Counted from the first letter of the stretch, positions 9,901 through 18,356 are shown. The stretch: DNA of 64,000 nucleotides from Mytilus edulis (GCF_963676685.1 NC_092355.1:78025176-78089175), one strand, 5' to 3'. Program-made: numbers and translations. The notes: generated by a model not told the origin, from the sequence alone.

Positions 9901-10443
9901 TGTATGCTTTAGCTGATGCTGACTGCAAAAGTTCTTTAGTAGTTTGTCATGGTTATTATTTCTACTTGGCATGAGTGTTCCATTCAAGTCCCCCACTATG
10001 ATCACATTGTGTGTTTGCTCATATTTATCAATCATTGATGTAATTTTATCAAGATGTTCTCTGTACTCTTTGTCTGATCCCGTTGCCATTGTTGGCATAT
10101 AGTTGTTAACTAGTATGATTTTAACTGGTTCAGATTGAATTTCAGTGACTATTATTCTTTCTTCTTTTTCTAGCTTCCTGACCTTATGTGAAATTGATTG
10201 AGGCCATATGGTTATTACTCCCCCTTTCCCCCTTCTTCTTTGTATTTCCAGATCAATTAGATTATCATCAAAGCTCGAGATATGATAGTCGCAGTCTGGC
10301 AGAATTTCTTTTAGTGCTACAGATTCATACCCGTGTAACCAATGTTCTTGTAGGCATAGGATTGAGTTTGTTTTTAAAAGTTCTTTCATATATACCTTGT
10401 TGCCTTTGATTCCCTCAATGTTCATTGAGACAATATCTAGCAT
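6955..10443 (-). CDS. LINE ORF2: AP-type endonuclease plus reverse transcriptase
   Basis: An intact 1,162-residue ORF. Residues 1-240 form an exonuclease-endonuclease-phosphatase domain that nicks target DNA: MNIEG (N8), LQEHW (E33), VGDLNGT (~150), SQIDYI and SSAHVPV (~228). Residues ~500-780 form the reverse transcriptase: TPVHKKGK, NYRGITVTSALGK, TLDSQKAFDVV, IKQGVRQGG, and the catalytic box CADD (~715), a variant of the usual YADD/FADD. Near residue 1043 is CLLC-x8-H-x4-C, the C-terminal zinc motif common in CR1/Jockey/L1-type ORF2. The start is ATG at 10443; ORF1's stop lies inside ATGCTAG, so the two ORFs overlap by 7 nt in different frames. All catalytic motifs look intact, so it may be recent. 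Confidence 0.9.
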   Translation of the reverse strand: MLDIVSMNIEGIKGNKVYMKELLKTNSILCLQEHWLHGYESVALKEILPDCDYHISSFDDNLIDLEIQRRRGKGGVITIWPQSISHKVRKLEKEERIIVTEIQSEPVKIILVNNYMPTMATGSDKEYREHLDKITSMIDKYEQTHNVIIVGDLNGTLMPSRNNNHDKLLKNFCSQHQLKHTVRNAHKPTFYHHNGNSTSQIDYILENIRGNNLLDSTIMDQNPLNSSAHVPVKAKTNLIVKGKTKINSTTSKKKTILKWEETNIENYQQKVNQVRKKNEMQNETDVEQQALNIIDILQEATEMSVVKKIVALKGPKWKASPKVKECIEKNKKAFYAWKQKDRPKNEGNTEYQEMKKHKRELRKQIRKEDHNDKQNFYNKLMNKPDSKAFHRLIRRNKHESKDANSKVIKNEQEEEIMNPEEQSRIFADYYEKLAVPSNEEHYDEEYLEDSKHRLELMNNIMKHQIDTCNITTFSEEEIIKAVGKLNPGKTADEYSLTAEHFIYAGKSISQNIVSLFNNIMLTGEIPKVFKTGILTPVHKKGKDSTLPTNYRGITVTSALGKVFEYALLDKMIDLNSNQSELQFGFTQGLSPIMAALIVSEGIVHAKQQNLNLFLATLDSQKAFDVVHHMILMEKLFYELPPDIWRVVQDLYTNMSSKIKWNSHLSKRFSIKQGVRQGGVLSTHLYKLYINELPEELERRGLGLNIGLDYCGSPLCADDIVLMTTDETEIQAMLNIAYKFSCQHRYNIHPEKSTLIKTERIKTTKQQHPITLGEKPIKEDQQTTHLGIIRASKNETKLNIQEHISVARRTLYTLIPVGLNGQEGLNPITAYKIYQAYVLPRLLYGLEVLSLNVTQMSELKQFHLKTLRCFQSLPIRTSSAAVYMLIGALPIEAELHKRQLSLLYSILASENTKLKNVMERQMTINAGNADSFFSRAQEILNFYNLPSIAEFKEHLPSKIQWKKDTNRSIAEKWTNLLQKEMEEKSTLKHCNIQRLKIHGVHPVWSTLPPVTYEVKKANIKARLLTGTYLLQEHIQRFNGNSDDQKCLLCQIKQEDLKHFLLRCPALNEQRQKVFPALKQAIICNIGQNNWQEHFNGNKELLMQIIIDSTKVRENIQILSEEITTEIERISRKLCYDLHGGRTLLHKRMAVSKQSEAKDPGCNV

Positions 10444-10745
10444 TGTCTCAGTAGTATTTCGGTCTCCTGTCCAAGTTCTTGGATGTCTGGTGGTTCCTTT
10501 GGTTGGCCTATTTTCCCTAAAAAATGCTGTTGTTTTTGCTTTTCTTCTTCTGTTGAATGTTGAGGAAGGTTCATTGAAGGATGGTCAACATGTTGATTAT
10601 TAGGAACTGTTATTTCATTGTCAGGAGTTATTGTTGGTGTTTCTTTCAGGTTTTGTTCTTCATTTAGCAGAGATTCTGAATTTGTAAGTTGATCCATTGC
10701 TTGGGCCAGTTTAATTTCTATTTCGGCATGTCTTAGCGGCTTGAG
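10437..10745 (-). CDS. LINE ORF1, last segment (frame-shifted)
   Basis: This frame is open from 10745 and ends with LLRQC at a TAG that overlaps the ORF2 ATG. It is rich in Q, N, E and P, with no recognisable domain. It overlaps the preceding segment in 10733-10745 and a -1 shift joins them, so I read it as the tail of ORF1 rather than a separate gene. The first ATG in frame is at 10697. Confidence 0.55.
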   Translation of the reverse strand, partial: LKPLRHAEIEIKLAQAMDQLTNSESLLNEEQNLKETPTITPDNEITVPNNQHVDHPSMNLPQHSTEEEKQKQQHFLGKIGQPKEPPDIQELGQETEILLRQC

Positions 10746-11587
10746 CTAATTTCGGAGTTGGACTTCTCTTTTCTTTGCCCATTATCACTGTGTCTTCCCA
10801 TTGCTGTTCTATTATGGTAGTAGTGATGACTATTTTGGTGATAGGGTGGTGGTGGAGCTCTCTGCATTTCTTGTCTTAGTAGCTCATTTTGGTACACTGG
10901 GTTGTAGTGTTTTGGATCAGTTTGACCGACTTCGTCACGTCTTAAATGAGATTGGAGCTGACTGTTTAAGTAAGATTGATTTTGTCCATTAGTATAAGGA
11001 TCATTTTGATGTCGACTTTTTCCAGAGTTGTACCCTATTGCGACATTTTGGTGATGTTGTTGTTCAGAGTTATATCCTCTTGGATCATTTTGGAGATGCC
11101 GATTGTGTTCGTAGTTATACCCTCTTTGGTCTTTTTGTTGTTGTTGTAGATGTGGTTCAGAGTTAAATCTTTTTGGATGATTTTGGTGAGTTTGGCTTTG
11201 CCCTGAAATAAATGTATACCCTCTTGGATCATTTTGACGTTGTTTTTGATTTTGTCCAGAGTTATACCCTCTTGGCTCTGTATGATGTTGGATTTGTCCA
11301 GAGTTATACCCTCTTGGATCCATTTGATGTTGACTTTGTCTATAAATATACCTTCTTTGGTCATTTTGATGTAGGATTCGTCCATTGATATCCCCTCTTG
11401 GATCAGTTTGGTGTTGGATTTGTCCAGAGTTATACTCTCCAGTGTTATATCTTTGGTCATTTTGATGAAACAATTGCTCAGAGATATACCCTCTTGGATC
11501 AGTTTGATGTTGGGTGTGTCCATAGTTATTCACTCTGGGATCAGTTTGATGTTGATTTGTATCATCATTTGGGTTGTGATGGATGTG
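10733..11587 (-). CDS. LINE ORF1, Q/N/G/Y repeat domain (frame-shifted)
   Basis: This segment is made of about 13 degenerate copies of a ~16-residue unit close to HQNDPRGYNSGQ, encoded by a ~48-bp tandem repeat, followed by a proline- and serine-rich basic tail (APPPPYHQN, RKEKSNSEISSSR). Such Q/N/G/Y/R-rich sequence is disordered and usually RNA-binding or condensate-forming, which would suit an ORF1 nucleic-acid chaperone; that role is inferred. The unit extends upstream of the nominal start (GTG at 11533): HQTDPR is readable in this frame inside the 11530-11587 overlap with the PHD segment. It is therefore one protein with a -1 break, not an independent gene. Confidence 0.6.
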   Translation of the reverse strand, partial: HIHHNPNDDTNQHQTDPRVNNYGHTQHQTDPRGYISEQLFHQNDQRYNTGEYNSGQIQHQTDPRGDINGRILHQNDQRRYIYRQSQHQMDPRGYNSGQIQHHTEPRGYNSGQNQKQRQNDPRGYTFISGQSQTHQNHPKRFNSEPHLQQQQKDQRGYNYEHNRHLQNDPRGYNSEQQHHQNVAIGYNSGKSRHQNDPYTNGQNQSYLNSQLQSHLRRDEVGQTDPKHYNPVYQNELLRQEMQRAPPPPYHQNSHHYYHNRTAMGRHSDNGQRKEKSNSEISSSR

Positions 11588-13263
11588 TTAAGACACATGA
11601 ATTGGACCATCTGACTTTCTAGCTGCTTAAGCCTCATTTCCATCATTTGACCCTGCATTTCTTGTCTTATCTGTTTTTCAAGCTCATCTCTCATTTGATC
11701 TATATTGCTTCTATTTGGATTACCTTGTTCTATATTCGGTTGCCTATTCATGTTATTGATGTTATCTGTTGGCTGTCCATTATTTTGCATGATCTCCATG
11801 TTTTTCTTTAGTAAATCTATTGTTTTGTCTTGATTCTTGATACGCTGTTCTAATGAGCTTATGTAGGCTATCTGTTCTAGTTCAAATTTTCGGTTTTGTT
11901 GGTTTTTCATGTTGTTTCTTTTAACCGGTTGTTTCTGGGTCTGTTTATCTATATTTCTATTATTCTCATATGTATTTACACTAGCACTTTCTAATGGCTG
12001 TTTTACTGAGGTTTGCTCCTCTAATTGGTGCCGAGATGGTCTATTCATAATATCTGATTCTCCCTCAGGATCGTTACTATCCATTTGAGTATGTTTCTGT
12101 TCAGGGCTTGCTGTTCTCTGTTTTGTTTCTCTAATGATATTATCTTCTTCTTTGTACAAGGCACTCTGAGTTCCCTCCTCATTGTCTAGTTCTACAATTG
12201 GTAAATCCAGGTTGGATGTTTGTTGAGCTTCATTGTTTTCACTCTTATCTTCTATGACTATAGCATTTGTTGGTTGCTGTTGTACCTTTATAAATTTGGA
12301 TTCTTGTTGATTAGAAGCTTGATGTTGATTGGGGTCTCTGTCAGATTTTGTGATTGTGCTCCTAAAGAGAGCTTCGTCATTACATAGATCACATATATAT
12401 GGTATGTCTGGATCAATCTTACGTATCTCCATTTCTGTAAGCTTTAGACAGGTGTAGTGGAACCATTCATTACATTCGTCACAGGCTATTGTGTTATTTT
12501 CTGATTCTTCTCTGCAGATTGGGCATTTGTAACTATTCTCATTCTCATTGTGTTGTTGTTGGTCTTCATCTTTGTCACATTCATTATCTTGTGGTTTATG
12601 GTTCTTGTCAATTTCTTTATTGCTTGGTGCTGCTTTGTCTTTATGGTTTATATTCTCTATTTCTTCATTTTGGACATTACAAGCCGCTGTTATAGTTAGT
12701 TTCATAGTTTCAGCCATACTTCTATTCAGCTCATCTAATGCAGGTTGTGTTTGCTGAATGGACTCTTGTATTGGCTCTAGTATGTTTTCTGTAAATATAT
12801 TGATTTCAGAGCCATTAACTAAGATGGAATTATTCGTCCTGTACGAGTTTATAGTGCATTTTGATTGCTTTCCATAGGTTCCATCAGGCTTTTTTTTGTA
12901 TATCTTATAGATGTCTTCAACTTGCAGTCCCTTTTCTTCATGACTTTGGTGTCGTGTTACATGGTATGCTTTATTAAAGGGGGTCGTAAATAGGTAGGTC
13001 TTGAGCTTGGTTCTGAATACCTCATATGCTGCTGTGCTGAGTTCTATATACAGATTTCCAGCTTTAAGATTGACTTCTATGTGTTTTGACTTACATTTGT
13101 CTATCTTCTTGGAGAGAGCATTTTGCCTATTAAGTTTATACCCTTTATTTTTTCCTTCTATTTCATGTTTATCTGGCGATGGGTGTCTCAATAAAGTTTT
13201 AGATCTTTCACTTCTACGTAATGTTTTTGATACTTGTTTTTCATCTTGTTCTGCCATGGCCAT
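11530..13263 (-). CDS. LINE ORF1: PHD-finger protein
   Basis: A 577-residue ORF starting at ATG 13263 (a second ATG lies two codons on). The N-terminal 150 residues are basic (LRRSERSKTLL) and include a conserved-looking globular stretch ending YRTNNSILVNG. Residues ~245-295 are a PHD zinc finger with the Cys4-His-Cys3 order: CPIC, CDEC, NEWFHYTC, CDLC. Residues ~465-555 contain two predicted coiled coils (LEQRIKNQDKTIDLLKK and EKQIRQEMQGQMMEMRL) suited to oligomerisation. PHD fingers are an established feature of CR1-like ORF1 proteins and could contact chromatin. The ORF stops within the Q/N repeat because of a -1 break. Confidence 0.8.
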   Translation of the reverse strand: MAMAEQDEKQVSKTLRRSERSKTLLRHPSPDKHEIEGKNKGYKLNRQNALSKKIDKCKSKHIEVNLKAGNLYIELSTAAYEVFRTKLKTYLFTTPFNKAYHVTRHQSHEEKGLQVEDIYKIYKKKPDGTYGKQSKCTINSYRTNNSILVNGSEINIFTENILEPIQESIQQTQPALDELNRSMAETMKLTITAACNVQNEEIENINHKDKAAPSNKEIDKNHKPQDNECDKDEDQQQHNENENSYKCPICREESENNTIACDECNEWFHYTCLKLTEMEIRKIDPDIPYICDLCNDEALFRSTITKSDRDPNQHQASNQQESKFIKVQQQPTNAIVIEDKSENNEAQQTSNLDLPIVELDNEEGTQSALYKEEDNIIRETKQRTASPEQKHTQMDSNDPEGESDIMNRPSRHQLEEQTSVKQPLESASVNTYENNRNIDKQTQKQPVKRNNMKNQQNRKFELEQIAYISSLEQRIKNQDKTIDLLKKNMEIMQNNGQPTDNINNMNRQPNIEQGNPNRSNIDQMRDELEKQIRQEMQGQMMEMRLKQLESQMVQFMCLNTSITTQMMIQINIKLIPE

Positions 13264-13318
13264 TTTGTTCTCTAAACTTAAGCTTTTTAAATCTAGGTTT
13301 TATAATAGAATGCGACTA

Positions 13319-13613
13319 CCAATGAGCTATATCCTTGCTATATTAGCACAATGGTTAGTTTTGGTTAGTCTTGATTGTAGATGAATGTTCTAAGTTCACT
13401 ATGGTATTACAAAGGCAAGTAATAATCTTGCTTTTTAGATATTGGTGTACTTGATATAGGAAATTGTGGCCAGCAAGCTATATCCTTGCTATGTAAGCAC
13501 AATGGTAAGTTTTGGTGACAGTCTTTATTGTAGGTGAATGTTCTAAGTTCACTATGGTGTTATAAAGGCAAGTAAAAATCTTGCTTTTCAAATCTTGGTG
13601 TACTTGATATAGG
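13319..13613 (-). repeat. Two direct copies of a ~150-bp repeat in the LINE leader
   Basis: Copies 13319-13460 and 13470-13613 share most positions (AATGTTCTAAGTTCACTATG in both, GGTGTACTTGATATAGG at both ends). Each carries inverted repeats of the type GCAAG-N7-CTTGC (13415-13431; 13473-13490; 13568-13584), the same stem as in the 57-bp minisatellite next to it. They lie immediately upstream of the PHD ORF and may be promoter monomers, as in some L1 leaders. Confidence 0.65.
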
Positions 13614-13755
13614 TATTAGATAGATTGATTTTAAAGCTAGGTTTACTGACAGGTTAAATCTGTTAATAACAGAGTTGTTCTAAATGATGTCTATTGTTAG
13701 CAAGCTTGAGCCTTGCTCGGGTTAAATCTGTTAATAGCAGAGTTGTTCTAAATGA
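13614..13755 (-). repeat. Left fragment of the LINE minisatellite (68-bp type)
   Basis: One full and one partial unit of the long minisatellite variant, with GCAAGCTTGAGCCTTGC at about 13698 and the GCAGAGTTGTTCTAAATGAT block. The array resumes at 18357 on the far side of the nested LINE, which shows the insertion split it. Confidence 0.8.
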
Positions 13756-13776
13756 TATATAAATGAAAACAATATA

Positions 13777-14637
13777 TTGATAACAATGATCAGTAAACTA
13801 TCAAACAACCTTGATAATATGGCAGAAAGACTTGAAAAGAGAATATGTGATATTGAAAGTAATGTTGAACGCAAACTAACTGTTAAATTTAACACTGTAA
13901 TAACAGACCGGATAAAAGGGGAGGTCGAACAGGTTCGCTCTGAACTAAAGATAGAATTAGACACTATGAAAGAAAAATATGAGCAATTAGATAAATCATA
14001 TAGTGAAATTGTCAAAAAAGGCTTGAGTAAAAAAGAAGAAAAAGACACTAGTAAAGTATTTATCGCAGTAGTGAAAAATCTTCCGTGTGACAAGAACGAA
14101 AATTCACATGACACCGCCTTAAGGTCACGCATTGAAACGATGGTCAAGGACGGATTGAAACTCCAAAACATAAACATTAAATCAGTTGAACGTAAGTCCA
14201 GTTACAATGAAGCAAGGCCTGGTATTGTGGTAATTGAATTCGGAGACTTGAACAGTAAACAATCTGTAATGAAGGTAAAAAGGGTGTTAAGAGAAACAGT
14301 CAAATACAGATCCGTGTACATTGAAAACCACATACCCTACGAAAAAAGGTTGATAGATCGGAACAATTATAATCTCTTGAAAGCAGTAGGGAAGGAAGAG
14401 GAGTTTGTATCGGTTTCAGGTCACATTAAGAAACGGGGAACTGTAAATGTTAATAAAAATGATTCAAATGACAGCTATAGGAAAGACAACTACAATGAAA
14501 GTTACACTCAAAACTACTCCCGTGGGTCAGGGTATAGACAGAATGGTTCTACAGCTAAAAGCAATGTTAGTAAGAGAAAAACACAAAACAATCAAAGAGA
14601 TCAATGGTGCGCCCCTGTTCGTGGTAGGACATGGTAA
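13777..14637 (+). CDS. LINE ORF1: coiled-coil/RRM nucleic-acid-binding protein
   Basis: A 286-residue protein from the ATG at 13777 (another ATG three codons later). Residues ~5-90 are a heptad-rich coiled coil (LDNMAERLEKRICDIES, EQVRSELKIELDTMKEK), expected to trimerise. Residues ~92-170 look like an RNA-recognition motif (VFIAVVKNLPC; IVVIEFGDLNSKQSVMKVKR), and ~170-235 match the C-terminal domain of L1-type ORF1p (YIENHIPYEKRLIDRNNYNLLK). The tail is rich in N, S, Y and R. These proteins coat LINE RNA and act as chaperones. It ends in TAA at 14635-14637, after which the same frame continues directly into ORF2. Confidence 0.8.
   Translation: MITMISKLSNNLDNMAERLEKRICDIESNVERKLTVKFNTVITDRIKGEVEQVRSELKIELDTMKEKYEQLDKSYSEIVKKGLSKKEEKDTSKVFIAVVKNLPCDKNENSHDTALRSRIETMVKDGLKLQNINIKSVERKSSYNEARPGIVVIEFGDLNSKQSVMKVKRVLRETVKYRSVYIENHIPYEKRLIDRNNYNLLKAVGKEEEFVSVSGHIKKRGTVNVNKNDSNDSYRKDNYNESYTQNYSRGSGYRQNGSTAKSNVSKRKTQNNQRDQWCAPVRGRTW
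14635..14637 (+). other. Single in-frame UAA between ORF1 and ORF2
   Basis: The codons read TGG TAA TAC CGA TGC GGG. After the stop the frame runs open for 1,169 codons, and the endonuclease begins within a few codons, well before the first in-frame ATG at 14737. Stop-codon readthrough, reinitiation at a non-ATG codon, or a mutated sense codon are the alternatives. Confidence 0.7.
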
Positions 14638-17600
14638 TACCGATGCGGGTTATGGAACATAAATGGATGGTCAAAGAATGTAAATAGTGACAAAAATATT
14701 TTAATTGATGCATGTTTAAAGAACTTAGATCTTCATATGATAGGGATAGTAGAAACACATTTGGTGAATCATAGTATTTGCATTGATAATTATAAATGGT
14801 ATGGTAACAACCGCAAGCTAATTCATACCCGTGCAAAGACAGGCTCAGGCGGGGTTGGCCTTTTAGTGAAAGAGGAATTACTAACTACTTTCAACATTGA
14901 TATTGAAGACGAGTCAACGGATGGGATAATCTGGATAAAATTTGTAGAAAAAAACAACGATAGTAATAAATTTTATGTTAGTGTTGTGTATTTACCGCCT
15001 GAATTTTCTGCACGTTCAACAAATGCTTATGAATTTTTTGATACACTTATGTCTCAAATATACTCTATTCCGAATGGATGTCCGTTTTATATTTGTGGGG
15101 ATTTTAATAGCAGGATTGGAGATATGGAGGATTATATTCCAGGGGTAGATAATTTGCCTGAACGTGAAGTAATTGATTTTAAGGCAAATAGCTACGGAGA
15201 AATTTTCTGTGAATTTTTATCAAATGTTAATTGTTGTGTTCTGAATGGTCGTAATCACATAAGTAACGATTACACGTATGTATCTACAAGAGGATCTTCA
15301 GTAGTTGATTTTTGTATTACCCCATTTGAAAATATAAATAGTTTTAAAAAATTTGAAGTCATTCGTGCAAGTGACCTGGCAAATAAAAGTTTAACAACAG
15401 GATCAATAGAGCCAAAATATATCCCGGATCATTCAGTTTTATGCTGGGAATTTGAAACTGCAATATGTGAAAATACCAATAAGCAAAGTGTAAATATTCA
15501 TGATAATAGAAGTAATCATATTGTTTATAATGTGAAAAATATTCCTGATACTTGGATGAATGATGAAAATAGTATTACTCTTATTAATTCATGTATTGCA
15601 AATATAGAAAGTTGTAATGGAATTCAAGTTGAATTAGATAATATATATAATGAATTTATTAATGTTATACATAATGAGATGAATGATAAATTAGACAAAA
15701 AGATAAAAATTATGAACAGTGTAAATAACAAAAAGCGCCGCTTTAAAAAACGATGGTGGACCGATGAACTAACTGTAAAATGGAATCAGGTATGCCTAGC
15801 AGAAAAACAGTATTTACATTGTACCAAAGTTAACAGTAACACACATTTACGACAAATGTATGTTAATAAGCGAAAAGAATTTGATAAACAAGTTCAACAA
15901 AGTAAACGACAATATTGGCACAGTTGTCAAGAGGAACTTGTAAATTTAAACAAAAGTGATCCAAGACAATTTTGGCGTAAAATAGGCAATATTGGTATTG
16001 GTAATGACAGACAATCGAAAATTCCAAATGAGGTGTTGCGAAGTGATGGATCCGTTACAAATAACATTGACGATGTTTTACAAAAATGGAAAGACAGTTT
16101 TCATGGTTTGTTGAATTCCGATCCAGATAACAACAATAATTTTGGTGTTGAAAATTTAATTGTAAAGAATGATATTGTTTGTAATGATTTAGATGATTAT
16201 ATATCTTTTGATGAAGTTTATAAGGTAGCAATGGCAGCCAAAAATGGGAAAAGCCCAGGTGTAGATTGTATTCAGGCAGAATTATGCAAAAATTATGCAG
16301 TTATTTTTACTTTAACTAAATTGTTTAATATTTGTTTTAAATTTGGCAAAGTTCCAAATATGTGGAACAAAGGTATTATTACTCCTATACCTAAATGTTC
16401 AACTACAGATCCTAGAGATCCATTATCATATAGAGGTATTACCTTAGCACCTTGTGCATATAAGCTTTATTGTGGCGTTTTAAATAAAAGGTTAACTGAG
16501 TGGTTAGACAATAGGGATATAATAAATGATGAACAAAACGGGTTTATTAAAGGTAGAAGTACAATAGATCATATCAGTACATTAACATCTGTTATTGAAA
16601 CTAGAAAAAAATGTAAGCTGTCAACTTTTGTATCTTTCATTGATTTTAAGAAAGCCTATGATTCTATTGATAGAGTTTTGTTATTTAATAAATTAGGAAA
16701 ATTGGGTGTTAGTACAAAATTTATGTATGCTTTAAAGGCTATTTATTCTAATGTAGAATGCAGTGTCAGATTAAATGGTAACATGACTGAATGGTTCAAT
16801 GTAAATACTGGTTTAAAACAAGGCTGTGTATTGTCAACAGTAATGTTTAATATATTTATTAATGATTTAATTGATGATATAAAATTGTTAGACATTGGTA
16901 TTAATATTGATGGTGAAAAATTATCTATCTTGCTGTATGCCGATGACATAGTTTTATTAGCAGAAAATGCTGAGGATTTACAAAAATTATTAGATGTTTT
17001 AAATGTATGGTGTAATCAAAATAGTTTAAAAGTAAATTTGAGAAAATCAAATGTTATACATTTTAGAAATCCTTCTATAGCCAGATCAGATTTTCATTTT
17101 AGTTTAAATGATGAAAATATTGAGTATGCTTCAAATTACCAATACTTAGGTTTATTGTTAACAGAGTTTTTAGACTACCAATTAATGGCAAAAGCTGTAG
17201 CCAGGTCAGCAAGTAGGGCATTAGGTTTACTTATTGTTAAATGTAAAGCACATGGTGGTTTTCAGCACAATATCTACACAAAGCTATTTGATACGATGGT
17301 TTGGTCAGTCATAAATTATGGCTCGTCTATTTGGGGCACGAGAGATTTCTCGTGCATCACTGCAGTACAGAATCGCGCCATGCGTTTCTACATGGGTGTG
17401 GGTAAATATACCCCAAACGATGCTGTGTCAGGTGACATGGGCTGGAAACCACCATGTGTTAAACAGTGGATAAATATTTTTAGACACTGGTCCAAATGTA
17501 CAAAAATGGACAATAATAGAATTAATTATAAAGTTTTTAAATGGTCAGTGATGAAAGGTAGTTGTAAATTAAAAAATTGGTGCTACAAAGTTATGGAGAT

Positions 17601-18147
17601 GTTGAAATCATTTGATTTTGAAAGATATTGTAAAATAAATGAAAATTTTCTTGATAGTTATAGTATATCTCAGTTAGAAGAGAAAATGTTTGATAAATAT
17701 AAAAAAGACTGGTGTACCAGAATTTTTTCATATAGTACTGGTTGTAAATTGAGAACATATAAACTTTTTAAACATACTTATAACACTGAGCAATATTTGC
17801 TACAAAAAATGCCACTGCGCCATCGTAGTGCTTTTTCAAAGTTTAGATGTGGTGTAGCACCATTAAAAATTGAAACTGGTCGATATGAAAGAAAAAATCT
17901 AGACGAAAGAGTCTGTTTTAACTGCAATATTTTAGAGGATGAAAAACATGTACTTTTAAATTGTCCCTTGTATGAAGATCTAAGACATGCTCTTTTTATT
18001 GATATATTGTGTCATAATGATATGTTTTTAAACTTGTCTGATGAAGAAAAATTTATATATATGTTTAAAAATACCAATATTTGTAATATTGTTGCCAAAA
18101 CCTGCAATAACATTTTAACAAGGAGAAACAGTATTTTATATCATTAA
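14638..18147 (+). CDS. LINE ORF2: AP-type endonuclease plus reverse transcriptase
   Basis: An open frame of 1,169 codons. I start it right after the ORF1 stop because the essential first endonuclease strand (LWNINGW, residues 5-11) precedes the first ATG (14737). Endonuclease: IVETH (~38), CGDFNSRIGD (~153), VVDFCI and IPDHSVLCW (~262). Reverse transcriptase: NGKSPGVDCIQAE (~536), TPIPKC, YRGITLAPCAYK, FIDFKKAYDSI, TGLKQGCVLS, and LLYADDIVLL (catalytic YADD ~766). C-terminal zinc motif CFNC-x7-H-x4-C (~1091). The protein nicks the target and copies LINE RNA from the nick. No internal stop or frameshift is visible, so the element could be recently active apart from the ORF1/ORF2 junction question. 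Confidence 0.9.
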   Translation, partial: YRCGLWNINGWSKNVNSDKNILIDACLKNLDLHMIGIVETHLVNHSICIDNYKWYGNNRKLIHTRAKTGSGGVGLLVKEELLTTFNIDIEDESTDGIIWIKFVEKNNDSNKFYVSVVYLPPEFSARSTNAYEFFDTLMSQIYSIPNGCPFYICGDFNSRIGDMEDYIPGVDNLPEREVIDFKANSYGEIFCEFLSNVNCCVLNGRNHISNDYTYVSTRGSSVVDFCITPFENINSFKKFEVIRASDLANKSLTTGSIEPKYIPDHSVLCWEFETAICENTNKQSVNIHDNRSNHIVYNVKNIPDTWMNDENSITLINSCIANIESCNGIQVELDNIYNEFINVIHNEMNDKLDKKIKIMNSVNNKKRRFKKRWWTDELTVKWNQVCLAEKQYLHCTKVNSNTHLRQMYVNKRKEFDKQVQQSKRQYWHSCQEELVNLNKSDPRQFWRKIGNIGIGNDRQSKIPNEVLRSDGSVTNNIDDVLQKWKDSFHGLLNSDPDNNNNFGVENLIVKNDIVCNDLDDYISFDEVYKVAMAAKNGKSPGVDCIQAELCKNYAVIFTLTKLFNICFKFGKVPNMWNKGIITPIPKCSTTDPRDPLSYRGITLAPCAYKLYCGVLNKRLTEWLDNRDIINDEQNGFIKGRSTIDHISTLTSVIETRKKCKLSTFVSFIDFKKAYDSIDRVLLFNKLGKLGVSTKFMYALKAIYSNVECSVRLNGNMTEWFNVNTGLKQGCVLSTVMFNIFINDLIDDIKLLDIGINIDGEKLSILLYADDIVLLAENAEDLQKLLDVLNVWCNQNSLKVNLRKSNVIHFRNPSIARSDFHFSLNDENIEYASNYQYLGLLLTEFLDYQLMAKAVARSASRALGLLIVKCKAHGGFQHNIYTKLFDTMVWSVINYGSSIWGTRDFSCITAVQNRAMRFYMGVGKYTPNDAVSGDMGWKPPCVKQWINIFRHWSKCTKMDNNRINYKVFKWSVMKGSCKLKNWCYKVMEMLKSFDFERYCKINENFLDSYSISQLEEKMFDKYKKDWCTRIFSYSTGCKLRTYKLFKHTYNTEQYLLQKMPLRHRSAFSKFRCGVAPLKIETGRYERKNLDERVCFNCNILEDEKHVLLNCPLYEDLRHALFIDILCHNDMFLNLSDEEKFIYMFKNTNICNIVAKTCNNILTRRNSILYH

Positions 18148-18356
18148 CTACTGTATTTGTAGTATTTTATAAAATGAATAAGTATTATTTGTATTTTAAT
18201 AGTCTCTCATAATTCTTTTAAGAATGGCACATACATGTATTTAATTGTTTTAACTATGTTTACTGTATAATTAATTTTATAATTGTATCTTGTTTTAATC
18301 ATGTTGTATGTGGTGAGACTCTAATAAACTATTGAATCTGAATCTGAATCTATATA

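Larger units (their letters stand above)
13761..18351 (+). mobile_element. LINE nested in the minisatellite of the CR1-like LINE
   Basis: A complete-looking element: a short leader, ORF1 (13777-14637), ORF2 (14638-18147), a 200-bp 3' UTR with AATAAA at ~18322 and a (GAATCT)3 tail ending at 18351. The same 68-bp minisatellite sequence flanks it on both sides. The likely target was AAATGATATATATTGTTAAC, giving an ATATA duplication at 13756-13760 and 18352-18356. It is younger than its host array. The ORF1 type (coiled coil plus RRM) suggests an L1-like lineage, but I do not assign a clade. Confidence 0.85.
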
